A stretch of 64,000 nt of DNA from Bryoerythrophyllum caledonicum (taxonomy: Eukaryota > Streptophyta > Bryopsida > Pottiales > Pottiaceae), in NCBI GenBank assembly GCA_963971425.1, contig OZ020523.1:17790867-17854866 (forward strand). The letters are read 5' to 3'. The position numbers and the translations under genes are program-made. Within the stretch, counting starts at the first letter, position 1; each line of letters opens with the position of its first letter. This document shows positions 28,313-41,270 of the stretch, piece by piece. The notes under the pieces are model-generated. The model was given only the letters and a program-made list of their open reading frames with translations, ran no database searches and was not told the DNA's origin.

Positions 28313-31300
28313 TGTCGTAGTCTAGTGGTTCGTTATTCTCAAAATTAACCGAAATTAACCTTAAGCAAGCCCACCTTACCAGATCGTTTCCAGGGATTTT
28401 TATCGTGCATCAAACTCTTTAAATCTTAACAATAATTCACACATAATACCTCGGCACATCCCGGAGGATGGCTTCCCCGGTACCTTAGTCACCGATAATA
28501 AATAACCAAATGTGTTTTAGTTAAACTCTGTTGAGCGTCAGAGTAGATTTCCGGTAAGTTTTTACAGTGCCCGGAAAGTCACTGCCCTCCGTTCTCGCAG
28601 TCCAGAGGCCACAATATCCACAATCTAACCCTACACCTTGAAAGAGTTAAAAAGGTCGCAGCCGGTTAACCGGTCTTCACAATCTACCGGGAACTTGTCC
28701 CGGTAAACCGGTCACGCAAGCCCGGATTCCAACTACAACCACACCCAATGAATCAAATCAAGAAGATACAAGACTCACAACAAGTTAGTACTAAGCAAAT
28801 CATATGAGCAAAACAACCTTCCACGGGGATCGTCGGAACTCATCCACTGCAAGGGTAATAATCCCGGAATTCACCGGACTCAGGCTTAGCCGGGATGTCT
28901 CCCGGTGTACCGAGAGAAGGGGGATGTCACCCCCTACTCCCCACCAATCCGAACACTTCCTACTTAAGGGAGGCTATCATAAATAGCCGTGGGCTTTCCG
29001 GATCCCATCCGATAAAGCAACTCTTCCCGGTCCCACCGGTGAAAAGTCTAGAGCACAAGTCCCGGACCTCACTCTACCTATCTAACCCGAATATTCTAGC
29101 CCCTCGGGATGTCTCTACTCACACTCAATCACTTAACACACAACAAGTCACAACCTTGCACACCTAGCAAAGATACACTAGGAGGACTCAACCCTCTCCC
29201 GGTCTACTCACACAAGCTCAACAAAGACTCTAGACACAAGCAATAAAGGCAAGACACAAGGAGATCAACAAAGAGAAGAGTACATAACACAAGAGCCCAA
29301 GGCCCTTAAGTACACAAAGGCCACTAGCTACCCTCCAAAACTAGATCCCCAAAAGGTGGAAATGACATCTAAAAAGTGCACTAAAGTCAATAGATACGCT
29401 CTAAAACTAGACCGCAAAAGGACGAAACGGCATCTAGGAGGTGCACTAAAGTCAATAGCTACCCTCCAAAAGTAGCTCCACTAAAAGATAAAACGGCATC
29501 TAGATCCTAAAATCAAGGGTAGCCTAGTCACCGGCGGATTACCGATAGACCGGTAAACTGGAAGACCGGTAAACTGGAAGACCGGTAGACCGGAAGACTC
29601 CCGGTCGGGTGGTCCCAGAACCGGTGAACCTTTTCCTAACAAAAATAAGTAGCCGGAGAAACCACTTAAGTGGTAGTGACCGGGTGCGCAATGGGGCCCC
29701 ATCGACGTCACTACTCTCACCCTAGTGTGTAATTCTAGCAACTTAAAACGACTTCTCACCAATCGGTGAGGTAAATCAACACATAACATATAACAAAGAC
29801 TCAACCGGAAGACTCTTCCGGTTGAGACGTATAGAGATTGTCACCATGTCTGGAAGTACCAACATGGTCAAGAGAATCCCCCGGGAGGTCGGATGTCTCA
29901 ACCGGGAGGTCTACCGGTGGAGTGGCGGTGTCCACCGGAAGGTTGGGTGTATCTATAGATACATGCGGAGTCTCTTTAAGCTCGATTAGTATAGCCGCAT
30001 AGGACTCCACCAAAGACTCCGAGGTTGAGGAAGGGAGGTCTACCGGTTCCTTCCCGGTAGAAGTTACCGGGAGGCTTCTTTTTCTCTCATAGACCTTCAA
30101 GCCCCACCTTTAGATGATGGGGAATCCACCTAACTCATCGGAGAGCTATGTTGTCCCGGGTAGACAAAATCCTCAAAATGCCTGTACTTCCACCAATCTC
30201 TCTATTAACTTGTCACAAACTCCGGTCCGGCCCGGAAACACAAGTCTACCGGTCAGCTGGTAGACAACTCCGGAACATTTTGCTAGAGTATGTGGATATG
30301 GGTGTCTCACACATCTAGCAACATACTAACAACACAAGGTCACATATAATGATAACGAGAAGAAGACTTTGGAGACAAGGACTTAGAAAGAGGTTCTTCC
30401 CGGTTGACCGGGAAGACCGGGAAAAAGATAGGAATTGTGGGCAAGACCTAAAATGATATGAGGAGGGAGACAACTCAAGATAACAACTTGCCACAAGGCT
30501 AGGACAATCGACAACAACTACACATGTAAACAACACAATGAGGTCTAGATGAAGTTTCCGGGGAGGACTTTTTCTCTAGACCGGGGAGGATATTACCGGG
30601 GAGTCACCCCGGTAGACAAGAGAGGAAAAGACTCACAAACAAGAAATTCTCACAAACAAAAGAAACCCAACATGGGCAAGAGTCACCTTTGTTGTTGCAC
30701 CCGCAACCTCCTTCCTTTGTCTCTTTTATCTTCTCGTTTCGGCCACAAATCTCCTCCACTTCCACAAAACCCTAAAATCTCCACCAAACCCTAGCTCGCG
30801 CACCTCTTCCACCAAACCCTAGTCCGCGCACCTCCAAGACACTTGAAAAGCCTCCTCTCCTTCTTCTTCTTCCTCCTTGTTGCACCACCTCTTCTTCACT
30901 CTTTTGACTACTTCTTCAAACCCCAACTCCAAAAAGACAAAATAGAGAGAGAGAGAGAGAGAGAACCTATGAGAGAGAGAGAACTAGATAGGGAGATAGA
31001 GGAGAAAATTTGAGGGGGGGGAGATTTTAAGAGAAGGAGGGGGAGGAGAGAAGAGTTCTAGAGGAGGGAAAGAGTTTCTGGAGAGGACAGGTGAAATTTT
31101 GGGGAGAGAGAGGCCGACCATGACGGCTGGAGATACCTGGGCTGCTGCCCGGGTGATACCCGGGCACCCGGGTATCAGCCCATACCCGGGTTGGTACCCG
31201 GGCTAGTTCATACCCGGGTTGATATCCGGGTATGTATTTTTTTTATTTTTCTAAATTTTATTTTATTTTTTATTTTATTTTTGGAATCTTTTTCTTTTCT

Positions 31301-31620
31301 TTTTCTTTTTCTTTTATCTTTTTCTTTTTTGTCTTTTCGTTTCTTTTCTCTACCACTACTACTAATTCAAACAAGAATTAGCATCTAGAAGAACTCAACT
31401 ACTTCTAACTACCTTCTAAACTCAACTAGTTAATTTAGATTTAAGTGGTGATTTTAGACTTACGTCCCAGGATATCTCCCGGGACTCTTTTGAAATTGTT
31501 TCCCGGGACTTTAATTAGTGATTTTAAGACCTGGTTTTATCACCACTATAAACCTAATTAACTACTTAAGCATTTCTCTATTTTCTCTTTTCGCTATCTA
31601 ATCTAATTTCACGTACTGCC
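28313..31620. other. CCGGT-rich repeat region, possible unknown mobile element
   Basis: The base composition changes abruptly at 28313, where a family A unit is interrupted. The motif (A)CCGG(T) then recurs dozens of times to about 31200, unlike anything else in the window. The minus strand has one low-complexity open frame (30100-29801, Pro-Val-Asp-Leu-Pro-like repeats). GA-rich tracts lie at 30940-31110, with a pure (GA)n run at 30945-30965. A block of CCCGGGTATC/GATACCCGGG palindromes is at 31135-31225, followed by a pyrimidine tract (31228-31350). I find no terminal repeats, reverse transcriptase or transposase, so the class is open. Confidence 0.4.
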
Positions 31621-32257
31621 AAGGGTGTGCCGTACTGAGGATTTAGTGCCATATTATTAGCTATCCTCTTGACTTCAATTCTCTGTGGTATTGGTGTAGT
31701 TATATCAGTTGAACAAAGGTTGAACTCACTAGTTGACTGCTACATGTGTATTCATTCAACTTTGTTGAATTTGCATTTTTGTACGTACTCAAGTTGGTGT
31801 CTTCATTTGTGTATTCAAATATTGGTATTCACCTAACACTATTGTAACTCTGACTGAACTTCAATCATCATGAACCTAACCCTAGAGTTCCTTCTATGCA
31901 GAATTTAAACAACGTTAGAAGCTTACCAAATTCGCAAAAATCTCCTCGATGTTCAAATCTCCTCCAATCTACACAGTACACAAAGTTGACAGAAATTAGT
32001 GAATGAAGGAAAAATGCACATGGCCTTGAGGTTTCGATTGCAAGAGAGCTCACTTTAGAAATTGGGAAGAGAAATGACCTCTAGATTTGCATAGAAGCCT
32101 TATATCCATGTTGGAACCTTGTGCCTCAAGTTTACTAGTCAAAATTTGACTTTTAAGTTTTGAACTTTGGACCTTTTGCTTTGTTTCTCCTTATGTTTAA
32201 ACTTTTTACTTATTATATTAAAATTTTGGGCTATATGTAATACCAAGATACGTAGGA
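31621..32257. other. Spacer, nothing recognised
   Basis: AT-rich DNA with no supported gene. The 61-codon minus-strand frame at 31868-32053 has no recognisable feature. Confidence 0.45.
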
Positions 32258-32408
32258 GTTTTTATCATTGCAACACTAAGTATCTTCGTTTTATCATTGC
32301 AACACTAAGTATCTTCGTTTTATCATTGCAACACTAAGTATCTTCGTTTTATCATTGCAACACTAAGTATCTTCGTTTTATCATTGCAACACTAAGTATC
32401 TTCGTTTT
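32258..32408. repeat. 29-bp tandem repeat, five copies
   Basis: Five copies of a 29-bp unit containing ATTGCAACACTAAGTATCTT, essentially identical, with the TATCTTCG landmark at 32281, 32310, 32339, 32368 and 32397. Confidence 0.92.
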
Positions 32409-32868
32409 TAGAATTAATTTTATGCATGTGTTGCAGGTAAAGTGGGAAGGGTTGAAAAACATGTTCCACAACATTGACGGAATGGTGATTTAATGTTGAA
32501 CGCCATCAAGCATCAGTGGGTATACCGCTAATACCTGCAACGTATCTTGAGGTAAACATTTATTTTTATACAAGTTTAAGATTGATTGTTGATTGATCTT
32601 CTATACTATGTTGTTTGTAGAATAACCTTTAAGTGGATGTACCAACCTTTTTTTATTAGCAATTGTAATAAGTTCCAATGGTGTCGGTAATAGCAAGTAG
32701 ATAACATGGTTCATTTTCTTACCTAGGTTCAGTGGATTCCCTTCTATCAGTTCACTTGGATTCAGAAGATTGCATCACAGATGATTTAGATTCATTATCA
32801 TCATGTCAGAAATGATATAAGTTCCATTTAACACCAATGTTTAGGGCTGCAGAAGAGGTGTAGCATCT
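32409..32868. other. Spacer, nothing recognised
   Basis: No convincing open frame or repeat structure; low-GC sequence between the 29-bp repeat and the next TTAA-flanked element. Confidence 0.4.
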
Positions 32869-33819
32869 TTAATCCCTAAAAGATCAAGTGTCAAAAATGG
32901 GCCTTTAGAAAGTTCAGTCAGGTTCCTATGGTGCCAATTTCCAACATTTCTCTTTGAAAATTTTACTATAGAAAGGCATTACCAAGACTTTAGTGGGAAA
33001 ACAATTTTTACCTAAATTGGACATTTGATTAAAAAAAATTAGGGTTTTGAATGTCAAATGGGGAGAGCAGGCATGCCGGGAACGTCCAAAAACTTTTGCT
33101 AGAACACTCAGTTGAATGTGAGATATTCAGTACTTTCAAGCAATGTTATTTTCCTTGATGTTGTCAGAATAAGTTCTTGTCTTTAGTGAAAAATAGCATA
33201 CCAACCTAGGTCAAATATATTCACACATTGTCAGTCAGTGTTGGGCAAGGTACAAAAAAACTTCTTCATTTCCAATTAAAACCTAGATATCTTTTTTATT
33301 TTCACTTTTTATTTTTTCCACAACAATATGTGGTGTAAACCTTCTTATTGACCATTTGAATTACCAATCTAAAACATATTAAGTTCACAAAAAATTACAG
33401 TGTGTATTAACAAATTCCGAACTTCCACTCCTTCCACAGTTGTTTTGCATATGCTACACCCGTTCTCTTCCTCTAAAAATTGGTGTACAAGGAATTAACA
33501 TCATCCTTAACAAGATGGTTATGGATTTAGACCTTGTGTAGTGCAAAAATTTGACACCAAGTGAAGTAAAAGTCTGTTGATTCACTGCACGCAGGGAAGA
33601 AAATGAACCATATGCTTGACTTCAAACACTTTAATCTTTCAATCCGTGCGGTCAAAGTTTATGAAATTTTGTTTATATAATACTTAATAAGTCTTAATTG
33701 AGATCCTACAGTCAAAACTAGAAATAAAAGTTTTCGTTTTCTTTTCAGCTCATTGCACTGGAATCCAACAATTTTGAAGTGTTTTGGGTGTAAAACTGTC
33801 ATTGTATCTTCAGGGTTAA
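32869..33819 (+). mobile_element. TTAA-flanked non-autonomous DNA element (family A), 951 bp
   Basis: Begins TTAATCCCTAAAAGATC and ends TCTTCAGGGTTAA, worn versions of the terminal inverted repeats at 37617-38569. The interior is collinear with that copy and nearly the same length (951 against 953 bp). TTAA at both ends with CCC...GGG termini is the pattern of piggyBac-type elements. No coding capacity. Confidence 0.7.
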
Positions 33820-34037
33820 AGACTCCGTGCAAGGAGTTCATGCTCTACAAATTCTTAATTTTTTCATTTCAAAGTTGTTTTATCAAAAGGTCCAATATCA
33901 TTATTATATTTTGAACAGTAAATATATGTTTAGAAACATATCTTTTATGAGATGAATGGTGCTTCGAAGGTTAACAATTACCACATGTATTTTGACTAAT
34001 GTGCAGCCATAATGTTCCTATTTTTTCAATAGTGATA

Positions 34038-37000
34038 ATGGAGAGCCGCACAATTCAAACTCCTTCGATACGGCCACACATCCAAAGGGATAATATGCAT
34101 TCCAATAGCTCTATGGGGGCTTGATTAGTACGAGCAGCGCGTGCAAAGCAAATTCAACAGAGATCTGTTGGGATCATGACATCTGAACTAGGAAGGGCGG
34201 TAGAATTGCATTCTAAGAGAGGAGATGTGGTGGGTTTAGCAACGAGGGAGCATGCATTCAAAAGTGGCATGGAATTGAATGGGTCGAAATTGCTCCCATT
34301 CGAGGTGGCGGTGCGTATCACTAGAGTAGATGATGCATTGCATTGGACCGGAGAGATTGTAGAAGAACGCCTTGGCATGTGTGTGGGGTTGATCATTCGT
34401 TGGCATCAGTCTTTGCTACGTATACTAGCTATAGAACCAGATATTACAGGTGTCCATGGTGACATTGGATCACAAATAGCGCCTACACAAGTGATGGCCC
34501 CAGAATTTGGTTTTCCTGAGTTCATCAACACACCAGGATCTACGGAGAGGTCTCGACGCAGTAGTCATGCTTCAAACACCATAGATGAAAATACGTTGTT
34601 TTCCCAATCGACTCCCTCAAACATCGAAGATTTGCCCCATGTTGATGGATTTGCTTATATTAGAGCAGCACGTCGTGCATATTCTATGCGAAATAGGAGA
34701 AGGAGAGATTCAAGAGAGCCATCATTGATAGAAGTTGCACCGTCTAAGGTATCGCTTAGAAGTGTGCAAATTGCAATGGCACAAGGGGGATGCAAACGTA
34801 ATTGTTTGAAGGACGTTCCAACAAGGTATCTATTGGACATGCGATATAATGCATGGGCTAATGAGTTTTCAGTACGAAGTACGTGGATGAGACAGATGCT
34901 GGTTTCTTTTTATACAAAGTCGGAAGGAACTCGTCGAGACAAGTTCGTAACAAAGTTAGATGGGAAACAAGCTTGCAATGCTTGCTACGCTCTTGGGGTT
35001 GGATATTCATAGAGGCGCTTTAAGCAAGTGAAGAAGGACTGTCTAATATATGGAAGAGTGACATTGATTCACGGCAATACCCTTTCAGATCCAATCAGAG
35101 AGAGCATGAGAATGTTTGCGGCAGAGGCTTGTTTTAAATTGTTTGTCAATGAAGCTGGTTGTCCTCAGCCTCATCGATGTATTCGCCGTAAGAGTGACAA
35201 CGAAGTGGTGCCTCTCATTCTCCTTCGTATGAATACAACCAAATTTGATGTATTCAATTACGTGAACGAGGAGGTCAAGAGAATTTGTAATGGAAAAAAC
35301 AATTCTATGAGTTCGTTCCGGAGGATGTGGCACATCAAGTATCCCCACGTTCAGGTACCTCCATTCTCGAGATTCTCAAAGTGTTATCATTGTTGGGAGT
35401 ATAAATGTGCCATGGAGGGAACCACCATTGCGGATGCAAGGATAAAGATATAGGAGTTGTTTATGTTGCATCTACGCAACCAGATGGAAGAACGTAGGCA
35501 TTATTGGATATTCAAGAGGTCTTGTTATATTAGCCCTGAGTTGTACATGTGCATCATAGTGGATGGCATGGACCAAAATACGACCATGGTACCGAGGATG
35601 CGACAGACTGTGAAGAACATTGAACATTGGTTTGAGAAGACCCATCTGTGTGGTGCTCTTGTACATGGGATTGGTTTATATTGCGACGTGTGGTTTGGGG
35701 CTCACCACAAACACGATAGCAACCAAGTCGTGAGTACATTGTTGTACGTGATAGGAGATGTCCTACGGAGGAAGGGCTTTTTGCCACCAACACTACGAAT
35801 CGAGGCGGACAACTGCACACGCGAGAACAAAAACATTTATATGTTTGCTCTATGTGCTACATTGGTGGGATTGGGATTTTTTCAGGAGGTGGAATTATCT
35901 TTTCTTATAGTGGACCATACACACGAAGATATTGATCAACGCTTCGGTTGTATATCAAATACGTTGAAGAGGTCGAATGTGGACTCGTTGAAGGAAATGA
36001 TGAGTCTTATAGAACGAGGAACATCTCCTACAGAGGCATTTGTTAGTGTCCAGCTGCTAGAGAATGTATGGGATTGGAAATTGTTCATAATTCCACTTAC
36101 TGACAGGTCAAGATTCATTAGTGGACATAACATTTCCGCACCACATGCGATTCTATATGGACAATCGAGAAGGGACTCGTGAGGTTCGAGTACAACACAA
36201 GCATTATTGCAAGAATCCATGGGGACCGGAGGCAGGGACAAAAACTTTGAGATCGTTGCCGACTAGGGATGAGCGACCATCATTTGCGGAAGTATTTGCA
36301 GCGGACAAACGAGAGTTGAAGGCATTGGATGACTTCATTATATTTAAACAAATGTGCATTCAAAGGTTGGAGCATGAGGATTCGAATCGTGAGGCAAAAG
36401 TAGAGGCTGAAAGATTGAAACTCTATTTAGCTGAATTTCCACACAAAGACCGTAGCAATGAGCATCGTTCCTCACCGTTTTGGCCTTCAGAGTTCTCCAA
36501 CACCGGACCTACAGAGAGTGTATCTTTGGATGTAATGGATGGTGCAAGTGAAGAAAATCGCGAGATAGATGTTGTAGAGCAGGTAGTGGCGATGCTTCCA
36601 AATGCCGAGGCTCGAGGATACTTTGGTCCTCGTAGAGAAAGACCCTCTAATCAAGCACTGCGTAGGGCACAACGAACAGAGCACAACTATGTTGAGGAAA
36701 GAGCCGAAGAAGGAGCATATATGAAGGTACTCACGACCCATTTCCATCATTTAATCTACAATCTGATATCTGTCGTGGACAATTTGTAGCCTTGAATGTT
36801 GATCGAGCAGAAATAGAAGTCGGTGTACCATTCTATGTGGGGAAAGTGATTGAGGAAGGAAAAAACCGATGGAGACATAAGATAAAAGTTTGTTGGTATT
36901 GGCTCAGCATCCAAAGGGGGGTTGTTGATGGACATGGGTCTTCTGCGCAGCGGTATGCAAATTACATGGACTCATTTTGGGAGCCATCTGGGGAGAGCCA

Positions 37001-37211
37001 TATTTGGGTAGAGAAAGATGCATGCATTTTTTCATGGGTAGACGTGTCGGAAAGAACCATGTTAGGGCCAGCGGGTGGAGAAAGCGCAATGTTTTTGGAG
37101 TGTAGGTTGAAAGCAGGATTCGCATTCTTCAATCGGCAAAGGCTCACATACTACAATATATTGCAATGCACATCGAAGCTATCGATGACGACCGTTTGTA
37201 AGCAGCTCTAA
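34038..37211 (+). pseudogene. Broken transposase-like gene (DUF7869-type core)
   Basis: From ATG 34038 one frame can be followed to 36182 through a TGA (34122) and two TAGs (35010, 35451). It then continues one base shifted (36121-36789) and returns to the first frame (36792-37211). The centre (35530-36060) has the order DGMDQNTTMVPR, HHKHDSNQVV, LRIEADNCTRENKN and VDHTHEDIDQRF, which I recognise as the DUF7869-type domain common in plant and algal mobile-element proteins; its Asp/Asn and HTHEDID residues look like an RNase H-fold transposase core. A Cys/His cluster (FSKCYHCWEYKC) lies upstream, and a C-terminal part (VPFYVGKVIEEG, KIKVCWYWL) resembles BAH/chromo-type modules. It cannot make a full protein as it stands. 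It sits between two same-orientation family A copies. Confidence 0.6.
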
Positions 37212-37616
37212 ATTCTATGGAGTAGATAGAGTGCCTTTATGAGAGTATACTAGTTGTGTATGGTAATTGCTGTATAGTGTATCTTTGATTGTAGTATATT
37301 CTAAGGGTGATGTAGGACGTTATGTCATTAATCTTGTAGAGTAAAGTTGTGTTTACTATTGGTGCTAAGTCCAATTGTAGAAGCATCTATATTTAGTTTT
37401 CACCATTGTATGCATTATGTACTACGTAGAATATCTTTTAATCAACTGCCAACCCTTGCATAAAGTATGTTTTTTTTTAATTACGCCTGATTGTATACTA
37501 CAATCCTTCAAATCTATCTTTGAAATATTGTGAAACTATATTAAATACACATTTATCTAGTATTAACGAGGGGCCACCAAAAATTAGTTGAAAATGCCAA
37601 ATAATCGCTTCCAATA

Positions 37617-38569
37617 TTAACCTCTAAAGGACCATCGTCCTGAAATGGGCTTTTTGAAAGTTCGGTCAGGTTCCTATGGTGTCAATTTCCAACATTCTTC
37701 TTTGAAATTTTCACTATAGAAAGACATTTCCAAGAGCTTAGTGGGAAAACAATTTTTTCCTAAATTGGACATTTGATGAAAAAGTTATAAGGTTTTGAAT
37801 TTTAAATGCGGTCGGCGGGCACCTCGGGCACCTCCAAAAACTTTTGATAGGACACTCTATTGAAAGTGAGATTTTCAGTACTTGCAAGTAATATTATTTC
37901 CCTTCATGTTGTCAAAAAAAAGTTCTTGTCTTTAGTGAAAAATAGCATACCAACCCAAGTCAAACATTTTCACACATTGTCACTCATTGTCGGGCAAGGT
38001 ACCAAAAAAACTTCTTCTTTTCCACATAAAACCTAGAGATCTTCATATTTTTCACTTTTTATTTTTTCCACAACAATATGTACTGTAAACCTTCTTATCA
38101 ACCATTCGGATCATCAATTGAAAACATATTAAGTTCAAAAACAATTAAAGTGTGAATTAACGAATTTCGAGCCTCCACTCCTTGCACACTTGTTTTGAAT
38201 ATGCTACACCCGGTCTCTACCTCTAAAAATTGGTGTATAAGGAGCTAACATCATGCTTAACAAGATGGTAATAGATTTAGACCTTGTGTAGTGAAAGTTT
38301 TTGACACCAAGTGAAGTCAAAGTCTGCTGATCCACTAAACGTAGGGAAGAAAATGAACCATTTGCTTGACTTCAAACACTACAATCTTTCAATCCGTGCG
38401 GTCAAAGTTTATGAAATTTTGAACATGTATTAATTAATAAGCCTTTATTGAGATCCTACGGTCAGAACTAAAAATAAAAGTTTTTGTTTCCTTCTTTATC
38501 CATTGCACTAGAATCCAACAATTTTGAAGTGTTTTTGGTGTAAAACTGCCTTGGTCCTTTAGGGGTTAA
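37617..38569 (+). mobile_element. TTAA-flanked non-autonomous DNA element (family A), 953 bp, best copy
   Basis: The left end TTAACCTCTAAAGGACCA and the complement of the right end (TTAACCCCTAAAGGACCA) agree at all but one position, so the terminal inverted repeat including TTAA is about 19 bp. No open frame of note. This is the best-preserved member and serves as reference for the other copies. Confidence 0.85.
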
Positions 38570-38589
38570 CAACCATGATTGTACGTAAT

Positions 38590-39273
38590 ACTGTTGCAGA
38601 AGCTCAATTTTTTTTCCTTTGGAAAACATTTTTTTTGTTTGATTTTTTTTTTTTTTTGCAATTTTGCCACTTTTGTTCGCAATGGCCACCATTGTACCCA
38701 AGTGCACTTTTAAATGGCCAAGTTTATAATTGCTTAATTGCGTGTTTTTATATTTTTCACTTTTTATTTTTTCCACAACAATATGTGGTGTAAATCTTCT
38801 TATTGACCATTCGGACTATCATTCTAAAACATATTAAGTTCACAAAAAACTAAACTGTGAATTAACAAATTTTGAACCTCCACTCCTTGCACAATTGTAT
38901 TGAATATGCTACACCCGTCATGTATCTCTAAAAATTGGTGTAGAAGGAACTAACATCATCCTTAACAAGATGGTAGTGGAATTAGACCTTGTGTAGTGCA
39001 AAAATTTGACACCAAGTGAAGTCAAAGTCTGTTGATCCACTGAACGAGGGAAGAAAATGAACCATTTGCTTGACTTCAAACACTATAATCTTTCAATCCT
39101 TGCGGTCAAAGTTTATGAAATTTTGTGAGTATATTACTTAATGAGTCTCAATTGAGATCCCACGGTCAGAACTAGAAATCAAAGTTTTTGTTTCCGTCTT
39201 AGTTCATTGCACTAGAATCCAACAATTTTGAAGTGTTTTTGGTGTAAAACTATCACGGTACCTTAGGGGTTAA
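38590..39273 (+). repeat. Truncated family A copy with insertion-like left part
   Basis: From about 38745 the sequence repeats the right half of the 37617-38569 element and ends correctly at ACCTTAGGGGTTAA (39273). To the left is T-rich filler and a 50-bp piece shared, inverted, with 23955-24005. Confidence 0.7.
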
Positions 39274-39617
39274 CTTGTCGGTTTTAGGGGGGCTTACCTT
39301 AGTGCATTTTACAGGCGACCACTGTAGGTTCCACACGGAAATAGTATCCTCAACGTTGGCATGGACAAATTGGAAATTGCTACACAGGAGAGTTTGAAAA
39401 GTGGCACCAAGACTGGTCCTGTACCCACACAGTACGAAGTGAGGATTGCGGCTCTAGATCCCAATAATTGTAACTACATTTTCTGAGTCAAAGCTTACCA
39501 TAACCGTCAGTGCTCATCTCCACAGCAAACCATTCTACAACGCGCTCTCCGATGACATGAAAACCAAGACTACTTGCTTGTTTGAACTTGTTATCTGAGT
39601 CGGTGATTGCAAACTTC
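39274..39617. other. Short unique spacer between elements
   Basis: No gene. Contains GGGGGGCTTACCTTAGT, the complement of a motif near 23575, indicating further repeat debris. Confidence 0.4.
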
Positions 39618-40202
39618 TTAACCCCTAAAGGACCGTATCCCCTTGGGGAATTTTTCCGTTTCGGGCAGGTTCCTATGGTCTCAATATTGATCATGAATTT
39701 ATGGTTTTTTTTTTATTAAGATGCGGCATAGTAGTAGCTTCCTGGGGATATTGTTATTTTTCACACCGGATCTTCCAAAAGAAAATTATACTATTCTAAG
39801 TGCAAATTTGGGGACTCCGAGCAGCTCCAAAAATTTTACTAGAAGTTTCTATTGACATCAAGATTTTCCATACATGTATAGAATATTCCTTTCTTTGAAG
39901 ATGTCACAAAATAATTCTTGTTCTTAGTGCACATAATCATTTTAACCCAAGGCAAACATTCTCACGCATTGTTGGGCAAGGGGAGAACACAACTTTTGTT
40001 TGAAGTGCAAACGTTATAATCTTCATATCCATGCATTGTATAGAAACCAAAGAAATATTGCATGTTAGTATCGAAGTCATTTTTAAGATCTCGTGGTCAA
40101 AAGTCCAAAATTCTACTTGAAATGTGATTTTCATGCCTCTTTTTTTAGTGGCAGTTTTGGACTAGTTTTGAGCAAAATTGGCCTTGGTCCTTTACGGGTT
40201 AA
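39618..40202 (+). mobile_element. TTAA-flanked element, about 585 bp, diverged family A
   Basis: Ends are TTAACCCCTAAAGGACCG and GGTCCTTTACGGGTTAA, clearly complementary. The interior is shorter and more diverged than in the 950-bp copies but keeps TTCCTATGGT near the left end and TTGGGCAAGG in the middle. Non-coding. Confidence 0.8.
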
Positions 40203-40303
40203 GTATGTTATTTTTCATACAAGGGAAATAAGTTGGCCTTTCTCCAAAGAAAGAGAAAGGAGTTCTCTTTCAGGTGAACCGAATTGAGGATATCTTTGAT
40301 GTA

Positions 40304-40599
40304 TTAACCCTTTAAGGCCTACAAGGGTTACCAAGCCTGGGAGAATCTACAAGTGTGATGAATCATGTAGAGCATCATTTACACATTAAATACATTTCAT
40401 TGCGCTTGGTGGTCACGGAAATCACTATACGTTGCCCGTTAGACTCCAAGGCACATTCTCACCACATTTGTTGGAAGCATGTCAATCACAAAAACTTAAT
40501 TTAGGCTGCGGATCAAACAAAGATGAAGTATTGGTTCACCAAATTTGCAAATTACTCCAAAAGTGACCACCTGTAGGCCTCTTTTCCTTAGAAGGTTAA
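40304..40599. mobile_element. TTAA-flanked MITE, about 296 bp
   Basis: Left end TTAACCCTTTAAGGCCTACA; the right end complement reads TTAACCTTCTAAGGAAAAGA then GGCCTACAGG. The inverted repeat is imperfect but has the same TTAA-CC..TAAGG architecture as its neighbours. Non-coding. Confidence 0.6.
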
Positions 40600-40686
40600 C
40601 TTGTTAGGGTTTGAGAATATCTTTGACGTAACATGTTAGGATTTTGCATTCACATAGGTGTTCAAATTAGGTGAAGTGACACAAAT

Positions 40687-40765
40687 TTAACCCCTAATTT
40701 TCCAATAGTCCCTTTAGGGGATTTTTAAATTCCCTTGAGGGGGCTCTTGGGAATTTAGGGGTTGA
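40687..40765. mobile_element. Miniature TTAACCCCTAA palindrome, about 79 bp
   Basis: TTAACCCCTAATTTTCC at the left and its complement (GGGAATTTAGGGGTTGA) at the right, with two further internal CCCTTTAGGGG-like arms. Probably a tiny or internally deleted relative of the surrounding TTAA elements. Confidence 0.55.
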
Positions 40766-41270
40766 TGCACCTTGGAGTATCCTATTTTGGTGTGGAACTT
40801 GTAGTGGTCTCTTATAAATGCACGCATGTCTAACTCCTTAGTTTGTAATCTAGCTACCTTGTGCTTTATTATGGATCAAAACATTACCAAAATGGTGGTA
40901 GTGATTGGTGGATGATATGAGTTCAAGAATGGAGTACTTTAGAGGATTTTCTTTGAAAATTCATAAGAAAATCATAATAAGTTATTATTCAAATCAAAGT
41001 GGATTTGAGCTTATCACTTGAAGCAATAAGTGTGGATATTTTAGTTTTGTGGAGATTGATATCACAGATATGTTGCAAGGCTTAAACATATGTAAACAGT
41101 TTCTTCTACCTTATGAAAACATTGTTAACCCCTAAAAGCCAAAGTATCCACATATAGGATTGTAAATTAAATCTTGTATGTTGGTTATTCCATCTAGGGA
41201 AGCTATATTCATTGATCCATGTTTTGAAGATTATTTTATCTTTGGGATGATTCAAAAATTTGGAGTATTT
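40766..41270. other. Spacer between MITEs
   Basis: No gene. A lone TTAACCCCTAAAAGCCAAAG end at 41125 suggests a truncated element. Confidence 0.4.

Noticed and set aside
28313..28340. tRNA-like 5' end (GTCGTAGTCTAGTGGTTCG) resembling an A box
   Set aside because: No B box, anticodon arm or acceptor pairing follows, so there is no tRNA gene and no clear tRNA-derived SINE.
32869..38569. LTR retrotransposon with 950-bp direct repeats as LTRs
   Set aside because: The repeats have TTAA-bounded inverted ends of their own, similar solo copies occur in both orientations, and the internal gene is not gag-pol.
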